Shown here: positions 21,306-33,233 of the stretch, in pieces
Layout of the letters: each line of letters opens with the position of its first letter
How positions within the stretch are numbered: the stretch's first letter is position 1
Origin: Lantana camara
Lineage: Eukaryota; Streptophyta; Magnoliopsida; Lamiales; Verbenaceae
Assembly (NCBI GenBank): GCA_037501455.1
Contig: CM074858.1
Span: 14,496,501 to 14,560,500 of the forward strand
Direction: 5' to 3'
Length of the DNA stretch: 64,000 nucleotides
Notes under the pieces: model-generated
The model's input: only the letters and a program-made list of their open reading frames with translations
Database searches by the model: none
Told to the model about the DNA's origin: nothing
Made by a program: the position numbers and the translations under genes

Positions 21306-22879
21306 CTAATTTTCGAGAGGAATGGGGACAGCTCGCAGAGGCTGAGCTTTCTGCAACGTGATTCCAAATTTCTCCTCCATGTCCAAATCCTTGGGGCCAA
21401 TTCCGCCTTCAAGCTTCCAGTCGAACGAATTCAGCAGCGATCCCAGCATCACCGGCACCATTCTGACGGCGAGCGGCAATCCGGGGCAAATCCTTCTGCC
21501 GGCGCCGAATGGGAGCAGCTCGAAATCTCTTCCGCGCATGTCCATTTCCGAATCGAGGAACCTCTCCGGTTTGAATTGGAGGGGATTCTCCCAGGTTTCT
21601 GGGTCTCTTCCGATGGCCCAGACGTTGATGAACACTTGGGAGTTTTTGGGGACGGTGTAGCCGCAGACCTCGACGTCGTCCTCTACTCTTCGCGGGATGA
21701 GAAATGGAACAGGGGGGTGGATTCTGAGGGTCTCCTTGATCATGCATCGGAGGTAAGGCAGCTTCGCGATGTCTGCTTCGTCGAGGACTTTTCCTTTTCC
21801 GATGACTTCTTCGAGCTCCGCTTTGGCTTTCTTCATGGTTTCTGGGTTTTTGAGGGCTTCCGACATGGCCCACTCCAGTGTGCTCGATGTTGTGTCGGTT
21901 CCGGCGACGAACAGGTCCTGCAGTAAGGTGAAGTGGTTTTGTCGCCATGTGTTTGAGGAAATGCGTAAAAGAAAATAATTAAGCTGGAGGAATTACTAAC
22001 CAAGCACATGCGTTCGATGTGAACCCGTTCAAGCTCCTCTGGGTTTTCTTTGCTGTGAGCGAGGAGTACATCAATTACATCGTTGGTGGCAGATTCTTGG
22101 GACTTACCTTTTCCCAGCCTTTCGTCAATCAACCCACTGAAAAGATCGATCACCTTCCCGAAATGTATAGTCATGCGTCTTCTTATTCCCAGAGGATCCA
22201 ATTTCTTCAGCGCAGGAAAGAAATCCACCAAATTCGGCTTTCCCGCCTCAACCATGATACCCCACACAAGATCCTTAAACTCCTTAGCAGAATCCGAAAA
22301 AGGGTCCGTCAAATCCTTGGAGAAAATCGTATTCGACAACAAATTCAGGGACGTCCTAAAAGCTGCACGGCCCACATCCACCCCTGCACCCGTCTGACTG
22401 CTTTTCCTGCAATAAGCTATAAGCTCCTGCACCTTTTTCCGCCTGAGGTGCTGATTCGCATCAAGCCGGCTCCCGGAGAACATATTGGAGTTCAGTGCCT
22501 TCCTCAGGCTGCGCCACCTGGACGCCACCGGGAGCCAAACCACGGAGTACTTAAACTGGTCGTGAGCGTGGATTGCATCCGGTATAGTCCTGCTGGAAAA
22601 AGCAAGATCCTGTTTTTGCAGCACTTCCTTCGCCATGGCGGCCGAGGTCACCACCACCGTGTTTATCAAGCCCAAACGGAGGCACATAAGGGGGCCATGC
22701 GTCTTTGCGAGATTAGCTAGAGACTTGTGCGGCTGATCCCCGAGCAGGTGGAGGCTTCCAATGAGGGGCAGCGGTGTCGGCCCCGGAGGAAGCCTTTTCC
22801 CCCTGGTGGAGAGGGTTTGGAGGCCATGGATCAAGGTGAGGGCGAAAAGCAGTCCCAGCACAATCGTTAGGAAATCCAT
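21306..22879 (-). CDS. Cytochrome P450, CYP76-like (two exons)
   Basis: Exon 1 is 22001-22879 and exon 2 is 21306-21917. The 83-bp intron starts GTTAGT, ends CTGCAG and is in phase 0, just before the I-helix, as in plant A-type P450s. The product is 496 residues. It has an N-terminal membrane anchor (about 3-22), the proline hinge LPPGP (30-34), I-helix AGTDTT (298-303), K-helix ETLR (355-358), PERF (410-413) and the haem loop [10 protein letters not shown] (430-439) with Cys437 as haem ligand. All key residues are intact. It should be an ER-bound monooxygenase using NADPH-P450 reductase. The sequence style is CYP76 (monoterpenol, iridoid or diterpenoid hydroxylases), but the substrate cannot be read from sequence. 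A TTTATAAG box lies about 105 bp upstream of the ATG. It is the only clearly intact host gene here. Confidence 0.93.
21918..22000 (-). other. Intron of the P450 gene
   Basis: 83 bp, GT donor at 21999-22000 and AG acceptor at 21918-21919 on the minus strand. Joining its flanks restores the continuous ERMCL/DLFVAG reading. Confidence 0.9.
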
Positions 22880-23547
22880 GGCGGGGAAAAAAGGTCAGTG
22901 TTTGGCTGTGTGGAAGTTGGTGAATGGTTTGTGTTTGTTTAATACTTCGATAATGCAGTGCGCGTGCGACGCGAGGAGGCTTATAAAAATTCAGGAAAAC
23001 TGCGTTTTCAGGGGGATTTTGTCCTGTTTTACATCAAGAAAAACACAGACCAAAGATTCGGTGAATATGGTTCATGAACGTTATATCCTAATAATATTGG
23101 AAAGTGATCATTTATTTTGTAGGGAAATTCTGGTAAAAATGACTTTATTAATACGGCACTCCATATATTTGATGGATGGCTAGTATTTCAGGGAGAAGCC
23201 ATTTTCGTGTGGGAAGCGTATAATTTAGTGGAGTGTTTATTACTTTATTTAATGAAATTGGATTCTCGAATACTCGAATCAAATTTAATATTAAAAACTA
23301 GAAAAAGAAAACACTTGTGGAGGTATGTGGCGAGTGAGCTAGATAGATTTGAATTCTGCTGCGACAATTGTGTTGGGAATGGAGTACACTATTGCGGGAT
23401 ATTCTACCTCGAGCATGACTCGGCCAAATGAGTATAACACTTGTTGTGTGGTTAGTAGAATATTTAGAGATAGTGAGAAATCAAACGGTAAGTGTAATGC
23501 ATTTGTCCTTTTAATTTATTGGGTTATCGATTTGAAGTAGAATTTTC
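22880..23547. other. Upstream region of the P450 gene
   Basis: It contains the probable promoter of the minus-strand P450 (TTTATAAG box around 22981-22988). Small open frames on the plus strand have no protein-like features. No other gene is seen. Confidence 0.5.
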
Positions 23548-23646
23548 GAACATTGCTATGAGTTTATTTAAGTATTCATTTTTTGAACATTGCTATGAGT
23601 TTATTTAAGTATTCATTTTTTGAACATTGCTATGAGTTTATTTAAT
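23548..23646. repeat. 37-bp tandem repeat, about 2.7 copies
   Basis: The unit beginning GAACATTGCTATGAGTTTAT starts at 23548, 23585 and 23622. The copies are practically identical, so the expansion is recent. Confidence 0.9.
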
Positions 23647-23655
23647 AGGCATGTA

Positions 23656-23740
23656 ACATCAATAACAGTCTAGATTGGGGTTCAAAATGGTGTAGATTGG
23701 GGTTCAATAACATCAATAACAGTCTAGATTGGGGTTCGAA
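23656..23740. repeat. 53-bp spaced duplication
   Basis: A 29-bp segment beginning AACATCAATAACAGTCTAG occurs at about 23656 and 23709, with a third partial copy (GTAGATTGGGGTTCAA) between them. Confidence 0.8.
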
Positions 23741-23963
23741 TTGCTTTGATATTTTTAAAATGGTTTACGAACTTTATAGAAGTGTAATTTTTTGAGCTTG
23801 GACATTAGAAATAAATTAAAAATAACAAGCTTCAAACACCTGCAAATTTTCCTAACATTTGAATAATACATCTCCGAGAGGTTGCAACCAGAGCTACCAT
23901 TTCTATACATAAGAACCCAGTTAATCTGACTTATAGTATTCCAACTCATCTATATAAAAGAAA

Positions 23964-24308
23964 ATGAGAAAATTATAAATTTGGGACAGTAACATATCCC
24001 TCTTTGCATTATTGAACTTTAATTTGACATTTTCAATTTAAGGAACACTTATTTTCACAATTTTGCAATTTTGGCAAAATTTCAGCTGGATTCCTAATTC
24101 CGCACCGAAAAACCACATGTGATTGCCTGAAACCGGTTGAAAAACCGGGCGATCATGTGTGGTTTTCCCATGCGGAATTAGGAATCTGAATGAAATTTGG
24201 TCAAAATTGTAAAATTTTAAAAGTAAGTGTCCTTTAAATTGGAAAAACCAATTAAAGTTCAATAATACAAAAGGGAGTATGTTATTGTCTCAAATTTATA
24301 ATTTTTTC
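23964..24308. mobile_element. Hairpin MITE, about 345 bp
   Basis: Long imperfect inverted arms begin TGAGAAAATTATAAATTTGG and meet near 24130. The probable 8-bp duplication AAAAGAAA lies at 23956-23963 and 24309-24316. No coding sequence. The family is not certain; an 8-bp duplication fits hAT or Mutator-like elements. Confidence 0.7.
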
Positions 24309-24654
24309 AAAAGAAATCCTTATTGATTCCCAACTATTCTAATAAGACACGAATTAATTCACCTTAATTATATTTTTTTTATCGGGTTTTAGAGACACCA
24401 AGAGACTCTCTTTTTGTTTGTCGAGTAAGAATTAATAACGAAGGTAACATATTTATAGCTCTTAGAGTACGAGTGGCACGAACGGGTTGTCAGCTAATAG
24501 CTAGAGCCTAGAGGGGCCGCTAACCTGAAGTATGTAAGAAAATTTGAATGTCATAATTTGTCTAAATAGTTGGCCTGCAGTTTGTTATGTTTGAATGTCG
24601 AAGAAAATGATGCACGTTTTAGACTTTGAATAGTAATTAATTTAATTATTTAAA

Positions 24655-24975
24655 GGGATAAACATTTTGAACATCCTGAACTATGGCCAAATTTGAACTT
24701 TGCATCCCGAACTAAAAAACGTCTCCGGTTGCAACCTGAACTATTTTAAATTCTCACTTTGCATACTCAGTGTAAAAATCCGGCCACATGTACTTACGTG
24801 TCAAGCATCTGAGGTATCCACGTCAGTGCCTCCGGCGACAACAGTGGCCGGATTTTACACTGAGGATGCAAAGTGAGAATTTAAAATAGTTCATGTTGCA
24901 ACCGGAGATGTTTTTTAGTTCAGGTTGCAAAGTCTAAATTTGGCCATAGTTCAGGATGTTCAAAATATTTATTCC
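24655..24975. mobile_element. Hairpin MITE (Mutator-like), 321 bp
   Basis: Inverted arms of about 120 bp start GGGATAAACATTTTGAAC. The exact 9-bp duplication TTATTTAAA is at 24646-24654 and 24976-24984. Its sequence differs from the MITE at 20754, so it is a separate family with the same mechanism. Confidence 0.85.
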
Positions 24976-24984
24976 TTATTTAAA

Positions 24985-25270
24985 TGATTAGCTCACATCA
25001 AAATATTAACTTCACATTAATGTTCGAGAGAAGCCATTCATTGATTGGATATAAAAATCTATGTATGAAAGTTTGGGGAAAGTTCCTTCCATCCTATAGA
25101 ATAAATGAGCCGATATTTGTTTAGGGGATGGCAATGTTTTCAACACCGGACTGGAGGTCGAAGCGGCAGGCTTACTGGTCACCGGTCCAATCGGTTCGAT
25201 CGGTTCAACCACCGATTGAACCGGTATGACATAATAAATAATTTATTATTATTTTAATTAGTTAAAATAG

Positions 25271-25320
<50 letters not shown>

Positions 25321-25991
25321 TAAATTAATAGTTTCTAACATTTAAAAAATAATGTTTTTTTTACACAATAAAAAAAAAAAATACATTTAAAACACAAATT
25401 TATATTTTTTCACACCCTACCAACTTCTATTATTTTCCATAAAAATTAAAATGTCTCATAATAACTAATCTATTATTAAAAATTTAGAAAGAGACCAAGA
25501 AGAAATAATATATATTTTGTAAATTTTACCCAAACCCTAAAGAAAAGCCCATAAGCCCAAAAGTTATTGTATTTAAAAGGAAAACCTATTGATCATTGCA
25601 ATTGGAACGGTGTCTGCGCCGCATGCCTGTTCTTTTTCTCCATCATCTCGTTTAAGGTAATCAATTTCGAGTTTTTCTCCCAAAAATTCATCCTAATTAA
25701 AAATTGGCTGCTCGAAGAAGTTACTCCCTCTCTCTCCCACAAGAAGTGCCCTCCTTACGACAAATGAAGCCGGCCTGTTGCTGCGTGAAATTTTGGGAAA
25801 ACAAACTAGAAAGGAGGATAAATATGGTGGGCTAATCTGGAAACAGGCGGTCCGGTCCAGTTTTGAGTGTCAAAATCGCCGATTAACAGGCCGCTTTTCC
25901 CGGTTTCCGACTGGTCCGAACTCCAGTGGTTTTATAGGGTCACCCGGACCGGACACGCCACCGGTCACCGGTTGAACCGGTCGAACCGGCC
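24985..25991. other. Intergenic DNA with TA microsatellite and CCGGTT-rich segments
   Basis: (TA)n occurs at 25272-25316. Segments rich in CCGGTT/AACCGG at 25143-25226 and 25838-25996 lie either side of the AT-rich middle and may be ends of an unclassified repeat. After the Gypsy insertion the same CCGGTT context resumes (35757). No gene was called. Confidence 0.45.
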
Positions 25992-26933
25992 GGTCCTGTA
26001 ACGCCCCAAATTCCGGAAGTTCAGGTAAGCACGCCACGTGCGGGTCTTCGGGAGTTAGGGGTTTAAGTTTATATATTTACTTGCTTATTATGATTTCATT
26101 ATATTATTGTGTGCCTTATACATTCCTATGTATTTATATGAATTGGTTTTAATGTGAAATTCGTGAATTAAGTGATAATGTGCATAATTTTATTATGTGA
26201 CATTAATGGATCATTTCATGAAATTTATGGACTTAATTGCATAGCATGGTTTAGAGTTAAATGATCTTGGGTGAAGAGATGATACTTGATTGTATTCATT
26301 TAAATGCATGAGGGACTAATATGCAATTAGGTTGGTATTAGAGCTTGTAGTGGATGATATAATATATCATATATGCATTCATCCCCCTCACTCTCATACA
26401 TTACATTACATACAAGAGAATTTCACACACACACACACACCAAGAATCAGTTTTTACACCTCAAGAGAAGGAGAAGAATTCACCTCTTAATCCAAGCTAT
26501 AATTGAAGAACTTTGGAGCTAAGAACATCAACATCATCACCTCTTCACCTCATCATTTCTTTTCCTTCATTTCAAGGTATATATGGAAGCATTGCTTGAG
26601 CTCTTGATTATTTGGTTGAGTAGGGTTTGATGATTGATTGATGCTTTCATGGTTTTTCTTGGCTAGAAGCATGTTTGGGTCTTTTTCCCTTCATTTCTTG
26701 CATAAAACATGAAGTTATGTGAAGGTTGGGAAGCATGTATTTTTTTGGGGTTTTCATGAGAAATTCTTGATGCTTTGATGTTATCTCTTGGTTGAATTGA
26801 TGAATATTTGAAGTATGATGCATATAGGAGGTGTTTCAACAATTGTTATGGTTGGAGTTTGGAATTTATTTGGTTTGGAGTTGGTTTTGCATGGAAACCC
26901 CTGATTTCTCCCCTGTTTTTCTGTCACGCACAG

Positions 26934-27143
26934 ATGATATGGGCGTGTCATCTTTGCTTTGTGTTGGGTGACACGGGGGTGCATGCTGTTGGGTTTTGTT
27001 TTTCTGTACCGTGACATGGGGGTGTCACGGTTTGCCTTGTTTTTGTGACACGGGCGTGTCACCTTCCTTTTCATGCATGGTCCGCTGTACCGTGACACGG
27101 GGGTGTCACGGCTTAGTGTATCTTTGTGACACGGGCGTTTCAC
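26934..27143 (+). repeat. Paired GTGACAC/GTGTCAC palindromes, 5' LTR
   Basis: Palindromes of the form GTGACACGGGCGTGTCAC or GTGACACGGGGGTGTCAC start at 26934, 26968, 27011, 27045, 27092 and 27126. They form three pairs each exactly 34 bp apart, with pair starts 77 and 81 bp apart. The 3' LTR has the same array at about 34189-34398. Open frames rich in the string RDTPVSRY come from this repeat and are not proteins. Confidence 0.92.
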
Positions 27144-28054
27144 CCTCTGTTTTCATGCATAGTGTTTTGCGTGCATGGTTGTACGTGTATGCATTATATA
27201 CTTAGTTTATTGACAATCATGCTCCTATTTGACATTCATTAAATCGTTATCGCATAACATATTGGTGCATGACGTTGCCGTTCGTCATAATTGGTTCTTT
27301 CGAGTCGAGTCTTATTTCACCCTTGTCCTTGTTGCACAGATCACGGTCCCGGTTTCGAGGAGCCCGCTCAGTAGGGTGCTCTCTTGCTTCCTCTTTGGGT
27401 GTTGGTCAAGGTGAGGTTTAAATTCTAGATATATAGAACCCTTACAACCCTTATGTGATTTTCGGCCAAAACGTATCTATATGTCTATAGTTTTCGAACC
27501 TTATGATTTTCAAATGATTTCACGAAAAATTGATTAATTAATTGACGGATTGATTGTTTTGGCGAGTAACTATTGTTCACGTTGGGCCCGAGGGTAGTGT
27601 ATTGAGCCAACCGGGAAAGCTAGGGCTGACGGGTAACTCTTGCATTATCCTCACCATTGTGGGATCACCTCTGAATCCACCAGGAGGTTTGGTGGAGGAA
27701 GAAATCCCGTACGTGGGAGTCATGTTCCCGACGTACACCATGATTGGATGGTTGGGTCTTGCAAGCCCGCCCTCACCCGGAGGAAGAAGGATTTATTGAT
27801 TGAAATTGCTAATTGTGCACTGAACTGTTTGTGTGATCACCTAATTCAGTAATTAAATTGAAATATTGTACACTGTCGGAGAAAGGTTGGAGATTTGCCC
27901 CCACTCGTCGGGCCACTGATTGCTTGAATTGATTGTTAACTGTAAATTGAATTGTTATAATCTCGGGCGGGGAAATTCTTGTTATTTAAACTTATTTTGT
28001 TTTCTTTCTAAAATCTTACCCGAGGTTATAAATTGCATGGTAATTGCGCATATA

Positions 28055-28120
28055 CTTATTTATACCCCTCCCTCAGTCCGTGTTGGACTGACACCTCAAC
28101 CTTTCAGTTTTGCAGGTTCG
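28055..28120 (+). promoter_or_regulatory. Predicted core promoter and hairpin of the Tekay-like LTR
   Basis: A TATTTATA box (about 28058) leads to CCCCTCCCTC, then a perfect 7-bp stem-loop (TCAGTCC at 28073-28079, GGACTGA at 28085-28091), then CTTTCAGTTTTGCAGG. The spacing places the likely transcription start near the hairpin. The arrangement is conserved in all four Tekay-like LTR types in the window. Confidence 0.5.
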
Positions 28121-28504
28121 TGCTAGGCGGGAATTAGAGTCTCGTGTCTTTTATTCGGGTCTAGCACTACACCTTCATACTTTGTACATGTGTTGATAAT
28201 AATTACCTTTGTAGTATATCTTGAATTATGTTCGGGATTGATTTTGTATGGATATGATTTGTCGGTACCTATAAGTAAATATGTAAATATGGTATCTATA
28301 TGTATTGAATGCTTTTGCTTCCGCTATTTTATTGCTCTGAGTTGTTTTGGTTTTAATTGAGGGTACCCGCCTAGCTGTCGTTTTTTTTATTGTCTCCCGT
28401 TCGCTATAGTTTCGGCTCATGTATGAATTGCCCGTTTCATATGTGGATTGAGCCTATAGTGCGGGGGATGTGGCGCCTAGCGTTCCAGGTGCTACATCCC
28501 AAGG

Positions 28505-28516
28505 TGGTATCAGAGC
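28505..28516 (+). other. Primer-binding site (initiator tRNA-Met)
   Basis: TGGTATCAGAGC lies 8 bp after the end of the 5' LTR. Confidence 0.9.
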
Positions 28517-28720
28517 CCGGTTGCAAAACCGCGGTTCTAGTGTCGTGTTTGGTGAGTCTAAGTCGCACGGCATAGGATTATGTGATTATTTGAGAGTCTT
28601 GCATTTTAATTGAAGCTATTTGATTTTACTTGAATTATGTGATTCTTGTGTCTTGTGGATTTGATTACATTTATTCATACTTGTTAATCAACCATGCATG
28701 TACAGTAGTTTTATTTCAGG

Positions 28721-28867
28721 ATGCCTCGTGGAAGGCCCCGTAGAGAGCATTCTCCCGGTCATCGACATCATCATCATGACCGAACTCCACCTCCACCCCC
28801 TCAAGCACAACCTCAGGACTTTTTAAATTCTATGGTTCAGTTAATTGATCAGAGATTGTGAGATTAT
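28721..28867 (+). pseudogene. Gag N-terminus with an in-frame stop
   Basis: ATG at 28721 opens a frame MPRGRPRREHS with a His/Pro-rich stretch. TGA at 28859-28861 interrupts it, and the same frame then continues as the long gag-pol segment from 28868. It is one base away from CGA, so a single transition can explain it. Confidence 0.75.
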
Positions 28868-31081
28868 GTGCCTCCTGCACCACCAGCTCCTCCTCCCGCG
28901 CCACCGGCCCCAATTTCAGTCATTTTGAGGGAATTTCAAAATCAACATCCACCCAGATTCTTTAAAGGGAATGATATGGTAGCGGAACAGTGGCTCAAAG
29001 AAATTGAGCGAATTTGGGAGCTTATCCCTTGCGAGACTCGAGAGAAAGCTAGGTGCACCCTTACTTTGATCCAAGGAGAAGCTTATTCTTGGTGGGAAAG
29101 CACCAAGATTGTTCTAGATGCCGCTGAGGAAGAGGTTACATGGGAGGTTTTCACTAGGGAATTCAAGAACAAGTTCATTCCTCCCTCCTCTCGCACAAGA
29201 AGGCTTAGGGAATTTACGGAACTCAAGCAAGGGAATAGATCGGTTGCTGAATATATAGCCGAGTTCGAGAGATTGTCAAAATATGCACCCAATATCGCCG
29301 GTGACGATTTTCATAAGGCTATGCAATTCGTGCAAGGTCTGAGGCCGGACATTCAAGCTGCAATAGAGGCTGTTAACACTAGTACTTGGAAGAAGGCTAC
29401 CCATAAGGCTTTGAAAGTGGAAGATTCGGTAAATGCTCGGAGATCTACCTATAGATCGAGTCAGGGTTCCGGCTCGGGATCAAGGTCGAATTATAACCCC
29501 GGGAAGAGGCCAATCACCTACGATGTCCCTCCACCGCAGTCTAAGGGACCGATGAAGAAATTCAAGCCTCAAGTGTCGGTTCAGAAAGCTCCCCGGGTTA
29601 CTCCTGCTGCACCACCTTCTACCGGGAAGCCGGGATGTACTTATTGTGGATGGCCTACCCATACTTATGAGAATTACCGGCGTCGCTTGAATCTTTGTCT
29701 GGTTTGTGGGAAGGCCGATCATAGAGTGGATACGTGTCCGGATCGCCGGGATCAGCCTGCCGGGGGTCAGAGGCCGATGATTAGAGCCCGAGCTTATGCC
29801 TTGGAAAGAGAGGAAGCGGATCCTGATATAGATCCTGCAGCCGTGGTGGAAGGTATTATTTGTATCCATGGCACGAACATACATACTTTATTTGATCCGG
29901 GAGCTTCCCACTCCTTTATTTCCCGTGCTATTTCTGTGAATTTGCCTTTATGTGTTACTTTATCTTCTGCTTATTATCATGTTAGTACTCCTTTTGGTGG
30001 TAGTGTAAAAACTAACCGGGTTTTTCGAGAGGTGCCGGTGAGTATTGAGGGTCGGGTTTTCTCAACGGACTTCATTGAGTTGCCCATGTCTCGGTATGGT
30101 TCTATCTTGGGTATGGATTGGTTGTGCCAGCACTACGCCACTGTTGATTGCCGGGCCAAGAAAGTTAGTCTGGGCTCTGAGGTTGTTACGGGTCAGGGTT
30201 CGAAGACGGTGCCTTTATTATCTTTTTCAGAAGCTCAGAAATTGGTTCGTGATGGGGCCATGGGGTTTATAGCCTATATTCTTAATCAATCGAAGGATCA
30301 AGTGAAGTTGGAGGAAACCGAGGTAGTTAAAGAGTTTCCCGAAGTGTTTCCTGAGAGGTTGGATTCGTTACCGCCGGAAAGGGAGATAGAGTTTATGATT
30401 GATTTGTATCCGGATGCCGAACCTTATTCCAAGACTCCATATAGGATGGCACCGGCGGAATTGAAGGAATTAAAAGTACAACTGGATGGTCTTTTGGAAG
30501 TTGGGTATGTAAGACCGAGCTCGTCACCATGGGGTGCTCCAGTTTTATTCGTGAAGAAGAAGGACGGTACTCTAAGAATGTGTATTGATTATCGGGAGCT
30601 TAATCGGATGACCGTTAAGAATAAATATCCTCTTCCCCATATTGAAGAGTTGTTTGATATACTCCAAGGGTCTAAAGTATATTCGAAGCTTGATTTCAGG
30701 CAAGGGTATTACCAATTACGAATTCGAGCGGAGGATATTCCGAAGACGGGTTTTAACACAAGATATGGGCATTATGAATTCGTGGTCATGCCTTTTGGAT
30801 TGACAAATGCTCCCGCCGCTTTTATGGACATGATGCATAGGATTTTCCAGCCGTTTCTTGACAAGTTCGTTGTAATCTTCATTGATGATATTTTGGTTTT
30901 CTCTAAATCGGCCGAGGAACATGCAAGGCATCTCAAATTGGTGTTAAGAACATTGAAGGAGCATCAATTATTTGCGAAGTTCAGCAAGTGTGAGTTTTGG
31001 ATCGACCGAGTGTCCTTGTTGGGTCATATTATTTCGGGGAATGGATTAGAGGTTGACCCTCGAAGATTGAAGCGGTATTGA
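28868..31081 (+). CDS. Gag-protease-reverse transcriptase polyprotein segment
   Basis: 737 codons in the frame begun at 28721; the GTG at 28868 is only the first codon after the stop. Order: Pro-rich leader; retrotrans_gag capsid domain (about residues 30-190); zinc knuckle [14 protein letters not shown] (about 277); aspartic protease motif FDPGASHSF (about 340), where most relatives have DSGA; reverse transcriptase (about 520-700) with catalytic FIDDIL (about 671). A missing base near 31062 shifts the frame, so this piece ends early at 31081, between reverse transcriptase and RNase H. It would copy the element's RNA into DNA in cytoplasmic particles. Confidence 0.9.
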   Translation: MPPAPPAPPPAPPAPISVILREFQNQHPPRFFKGNDMVAEQWLKEIERIWELIPCETREKARCTLTLIQGEAYSWWESTKIVLDAAEEEVTWEVFTREFKNKFIPPSSRTRRLREFTELKQGNRSVAEYIAEFERLSKYAPNIAGDDFHKAMQFVQGLRPDIQAAIEAVNTSTWKKATHKALKVEDSVNARRSTYRSSQGSGSGSRSNYNPGKRPITYDVPPPQSKGPMKKFKPQVSVQKAPRVTPAAPPSTGKPGCTYCGWPTHTYENYRRRLNLCLVCGKADHRVDTCPDRRDQPAGGQRPMIRARAYALEREEADPDIDPAAVVEGIICIHGTNIHTLFDPGASHSFISRAISVNLPLCVTLSSAYYHVSTPFGGSVKTNRVFREVPVSIEGRVFSTDFIELPMSRYGSILGMDWLCQHYATVDCRAKKVSLGSEVVTGQGSKTVPLLSFSEAQKLVRDGAMGFIAYILNQSKDQVKLEETEVVKEFPEVFPERLDSLPPEREIEFMIDLYPDAEPYSKTPYRMAPAELKELKVQLDGLLEVGYVRPSSSPWGAPVLFVKKKDGTLRMCIDYRELNRMTVKNKYPLPHIEELFDILQGSKVYSKLDFRQGYYQLRIRAEDIPKTGFNTRYGHYEFVVMPFGLTNAPAAFMDMMHRIFQPFLDKFVVIFIDDILVFSKSAEEHARHLKLVLRTLKEHQLFAKFSKCEFWIDRVSLLGHIISGNGLEVDPRRLKRY

Positions 31082-33216
31082 AGTGGGAGAAACTAAAGAA
31101 CGCCTCCGAAATCAGAAGTTTCTTGGGACTGGCGGGTTACTATAGAAGATTCGTGCAAGATTTCTCTAAGATCGCTGCTCCTTTGACTCGGTTAACTAAG
31201 AAGGATGTCAAATATGATTGGGATGAGAAATGTGAGAGAAGTGTCGATGTTTTGAGAGAGAGATTGGTTTCTGCTCCAGTGTTAACTCTTCCAGAGGGTT
31301 CAGAAGGATATGCTGTGTATACTGACGCGTCGAAGGAAGGTTTGGGAAGTGTATTAACTCAGAAGGGTAAGGTTGTCGCTTATGCCTCACGGAAGTTGAA
31401 GGATCATGAGAAGAACTACCCGACGCATGATTTAGAGCTTGCTGCCGTGATTTTTGCGCTTGGAAAATGGAGGCATTATTTGTATGGAGTGTCCTTCGAG
31501 ATTTTCACCGATCATAAGAGCCTCCAATATCTTTTCACCCAAAAGGAACTCAATATGAGGCAGCGGAGATGGATGGAGCGACTAGAAGATTATGATTGTG
31601 TTATCAAATATCATCCCGGGAAAGCTAATGTAGTTGTTGATGCTCTAAGTAGGAAAGTGAGTGTTTCAAACTTGGAAATAGGTGCAAGTAAGGGAGTTGA
31701 GCCTATTGTGATTAGAGCTCGAGTTTCCAATATCTCCATTTATCCGGACTTAAAGTACAGAATGTTTGAGGCTCAAGGAAAGGATCCGGGAGTTCAGAGA
31801 TTGGTCTCTAAGGCTAGAGAGGATCCGGAGAGTCCATTTGGGTTCGATGAAACTGGTCTTCTTCGTTTCAAGAACCGAGTAGTAGTACCCGATGATTTGA
31901 AAAGGGTATTGCTCGAGGAAGCTCACAAGTCGGCTTATTCAATTCACCCTGGAGGGAATAAGATGTACAAAGATCTCAAGCAGTTTTATTGGTGGCATGG
32001 ATTGAAGAAGGATGTAGCAGAGTTTGTGAAGCACTGCCTCACTTGTCAGAAAGTAAAAGCCGAGCACCAGAAACCGGGAGGTCTTCTTCAGCCGTTACCT
32101 ATTCCTGAGTGGAAGTGGGAACAGGTGACGATGGATTTTATATCCGGGTTACCTAGAGTGAAGGGTGGATTCGATGGTATTTGGGTGATTGTGGATCGTC
32201 TGACAAAATCTGCTCATTTTCTACCGGTCAGAATGTCTTTCAAGATTCGGAAGTTGGCTGAGATTTACAACCGGGAGATTGTACGGCTTCATGGTATTCC
32301 GGTGAGTATTGTTTCGGATCGAGATCCCCGTTTCACTTCGAAGTTATGGCAAGAGTTACAAGAGTTGTTGGGTACAAAGCTTCAGTTCAGTACGGCGTTT
32401 CATCCACAAACTGATGGGCAATCGGAGAGGGTTATTCGGTACTTGGAAGATCTACTTCGAGCTTGTACCTTGGATTTCCAAACCTCGTGGCATGATCAAC
32501 TTCCTTTGGTGGAGTTCGCTTACAATAATAGCTTTCAGGCAACGATTGGTATGGCTCCGTATGAATTGTTATATGGGCGGAAATGTAGATCGCCGTTATT
32601 CTTTGATTTGGAAGAGTGGAAATGGTCAAAACAGGAAGGAGTCAAGAAATGGAGAAAGCTTGAGAAATCCTCGAAGGCTGTGGAAGCCATGATTGAGAAA
32701 GTTCGGATTATACAACAACGGATGAAAGCTGCACAAGATAGACAGAAGAGTTATGCCGATATTCGCCGGAGGGATCTCAAATTTGAAGTGGGGGACCGGG
32801 TTTTCTTGAAGGTATCTCCTCGAAAGGGATTTTCTAGAGTTGGAAATGGAGGAAAGTTGAATCCTCGTTACATAGGTCCGTTTGAGATTATTGAGAGAAT
32901 TGGAGAAGTAGCTTATCGAGTGGACCTACCTCCTAATCTTACCGGAATTCACAATGTTTTTCATGTATCTCAACTCAGGAAGTATTATCCGGTTGAAACC
33001 GAAATTCTCCCCATTGAAGAAGTGGAGTTGGAACCGAATTTATCTTTTATACAGAAGCCGGTCGGAATATTGGACAGGAAATATCAAGAGTTGAGGAATC
33101 GGAATATTCCTATGGTGAAAGTCTTATGGCGGAGTGACAGGACTGAGGAAAAGACTTGGGAACCGGAAGAGAAGATGAAGAAGTTTCACCCGGAATTATT
33201 TTCATCCGACCAATGA
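31078..33216 (+). CDS. RNase H-integrase-chromodomain polyprotein segment
   Basis: 712 codons, continuing the polyprotein after the 1-bp frameshift. RNase H has VYTDASKEG (about residue 80) and FTDHKSLQY. The integrase zinc finger is H...H...CLTCQ (about 290-325). The DDE core has [18 protein letters not shown] and [10 protein letters not shown]. The end (about 655-712, [19 protein letters not shown] and EEKTWEPEE) is a chromodomain-like region, which in chromoviruses guides insertion towards particular chromatin. No stop occurs inside. Confidence 0.92.
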   Translation: MKWEKLKNASEIRSFLGLAGYYRRFVQDFSKIAAPLTRLTKKDVKYDWDEKCERSVDVLRERLVSAPVLTLPEGSEGYAVYTDASKEGLGSVLTQKGKVVAYASRKLKDHEKNYPTHDLELAAVIFALGKWRHYLYGVSFEIFTDHKSLQYLFTQKELNMRQRRWMERLEDYDCVIKYHPGKANVVVDALSRKVSVSNLEIGASKGVEPIVIRARVSNISIYPDLKYRMFEAQGKDPGVQRLVSKAREDPESPFGFDETGLLRFKNRVVVPDDLKRVLLEEAHKSAYSIHPGGNKMYKDLKQFYWWHGLKKDVAEFVKHCLTCQKVKAEHQKPGGLLQPLPIPEWKWEQVTMDFISGLPRVKGGFDGIWVIVDRLTKSAHFLPVRMSFKIRKLAEIYNREIVRLHGIPVSIVSDRDPRFTSKLWQELQELLGTKLQFSTAFHPQTDGQSERVIRYLEDLLRACTLDFQTSWHDQLPLVEFAYNNSFQATIGMAPYELLYGRKCRSPLFFDLEEWKWSKQEGVKKWRKLEKSSKAVEAMIEKVRIIQQRMKAAQDRQKSYADIRRRDLKFEVGDRVFLKVSPRKGFSRVGNGGKLNPRYIGPFEIIERIGEVAYRVDLPPNLTGIHNVFHVSQLRKYYPVETEILPIEEVELEPNLSFIQKPVGILDRKYQELRNRNIPMVKVLWRSDRTEEKTWEPEEKMKKFHPELFSSDQ

Positions 33217-33233
33217 ATCTGGGGACCAGATTC

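Larger units (their letters stand above)
25997..28496 (+). repeat. 5' LTR of the Tekay-like element
   Basis: 2,500 bp, TGTAACGCCCC to GGTGCTACA. The first 45 bp contain a splice-donor-like CAGGTAAGCAC and a G-box (GCCACGTG). The palindrome array is at 26934-27143 and the core promoter at about 28055-28120. Confidence 0.95.

Noticed and set aside
22019..22720. 233-codon plus-strand frame opposite the P450
   Set aside because: Lies antisense to exon 1 of an intact P450, has no domain features and depends on P450 codon bias.
26781..27143. Minus-strand open frame with repeated RDTPVSRY-type strings as a repeat protein
   Set aside because: The amino-acid repeat is only the translation of the GTGACAC palindromes, and occurs again in the other LTRs without start or context signals.
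28505..28516. TGGTATCAGAGC sites as tRNA gene fragments
   Set aside because: Each lies directly after an LTR (5687, 28505, 36565) and is a primer-binding site, not part of a tRNA gene.
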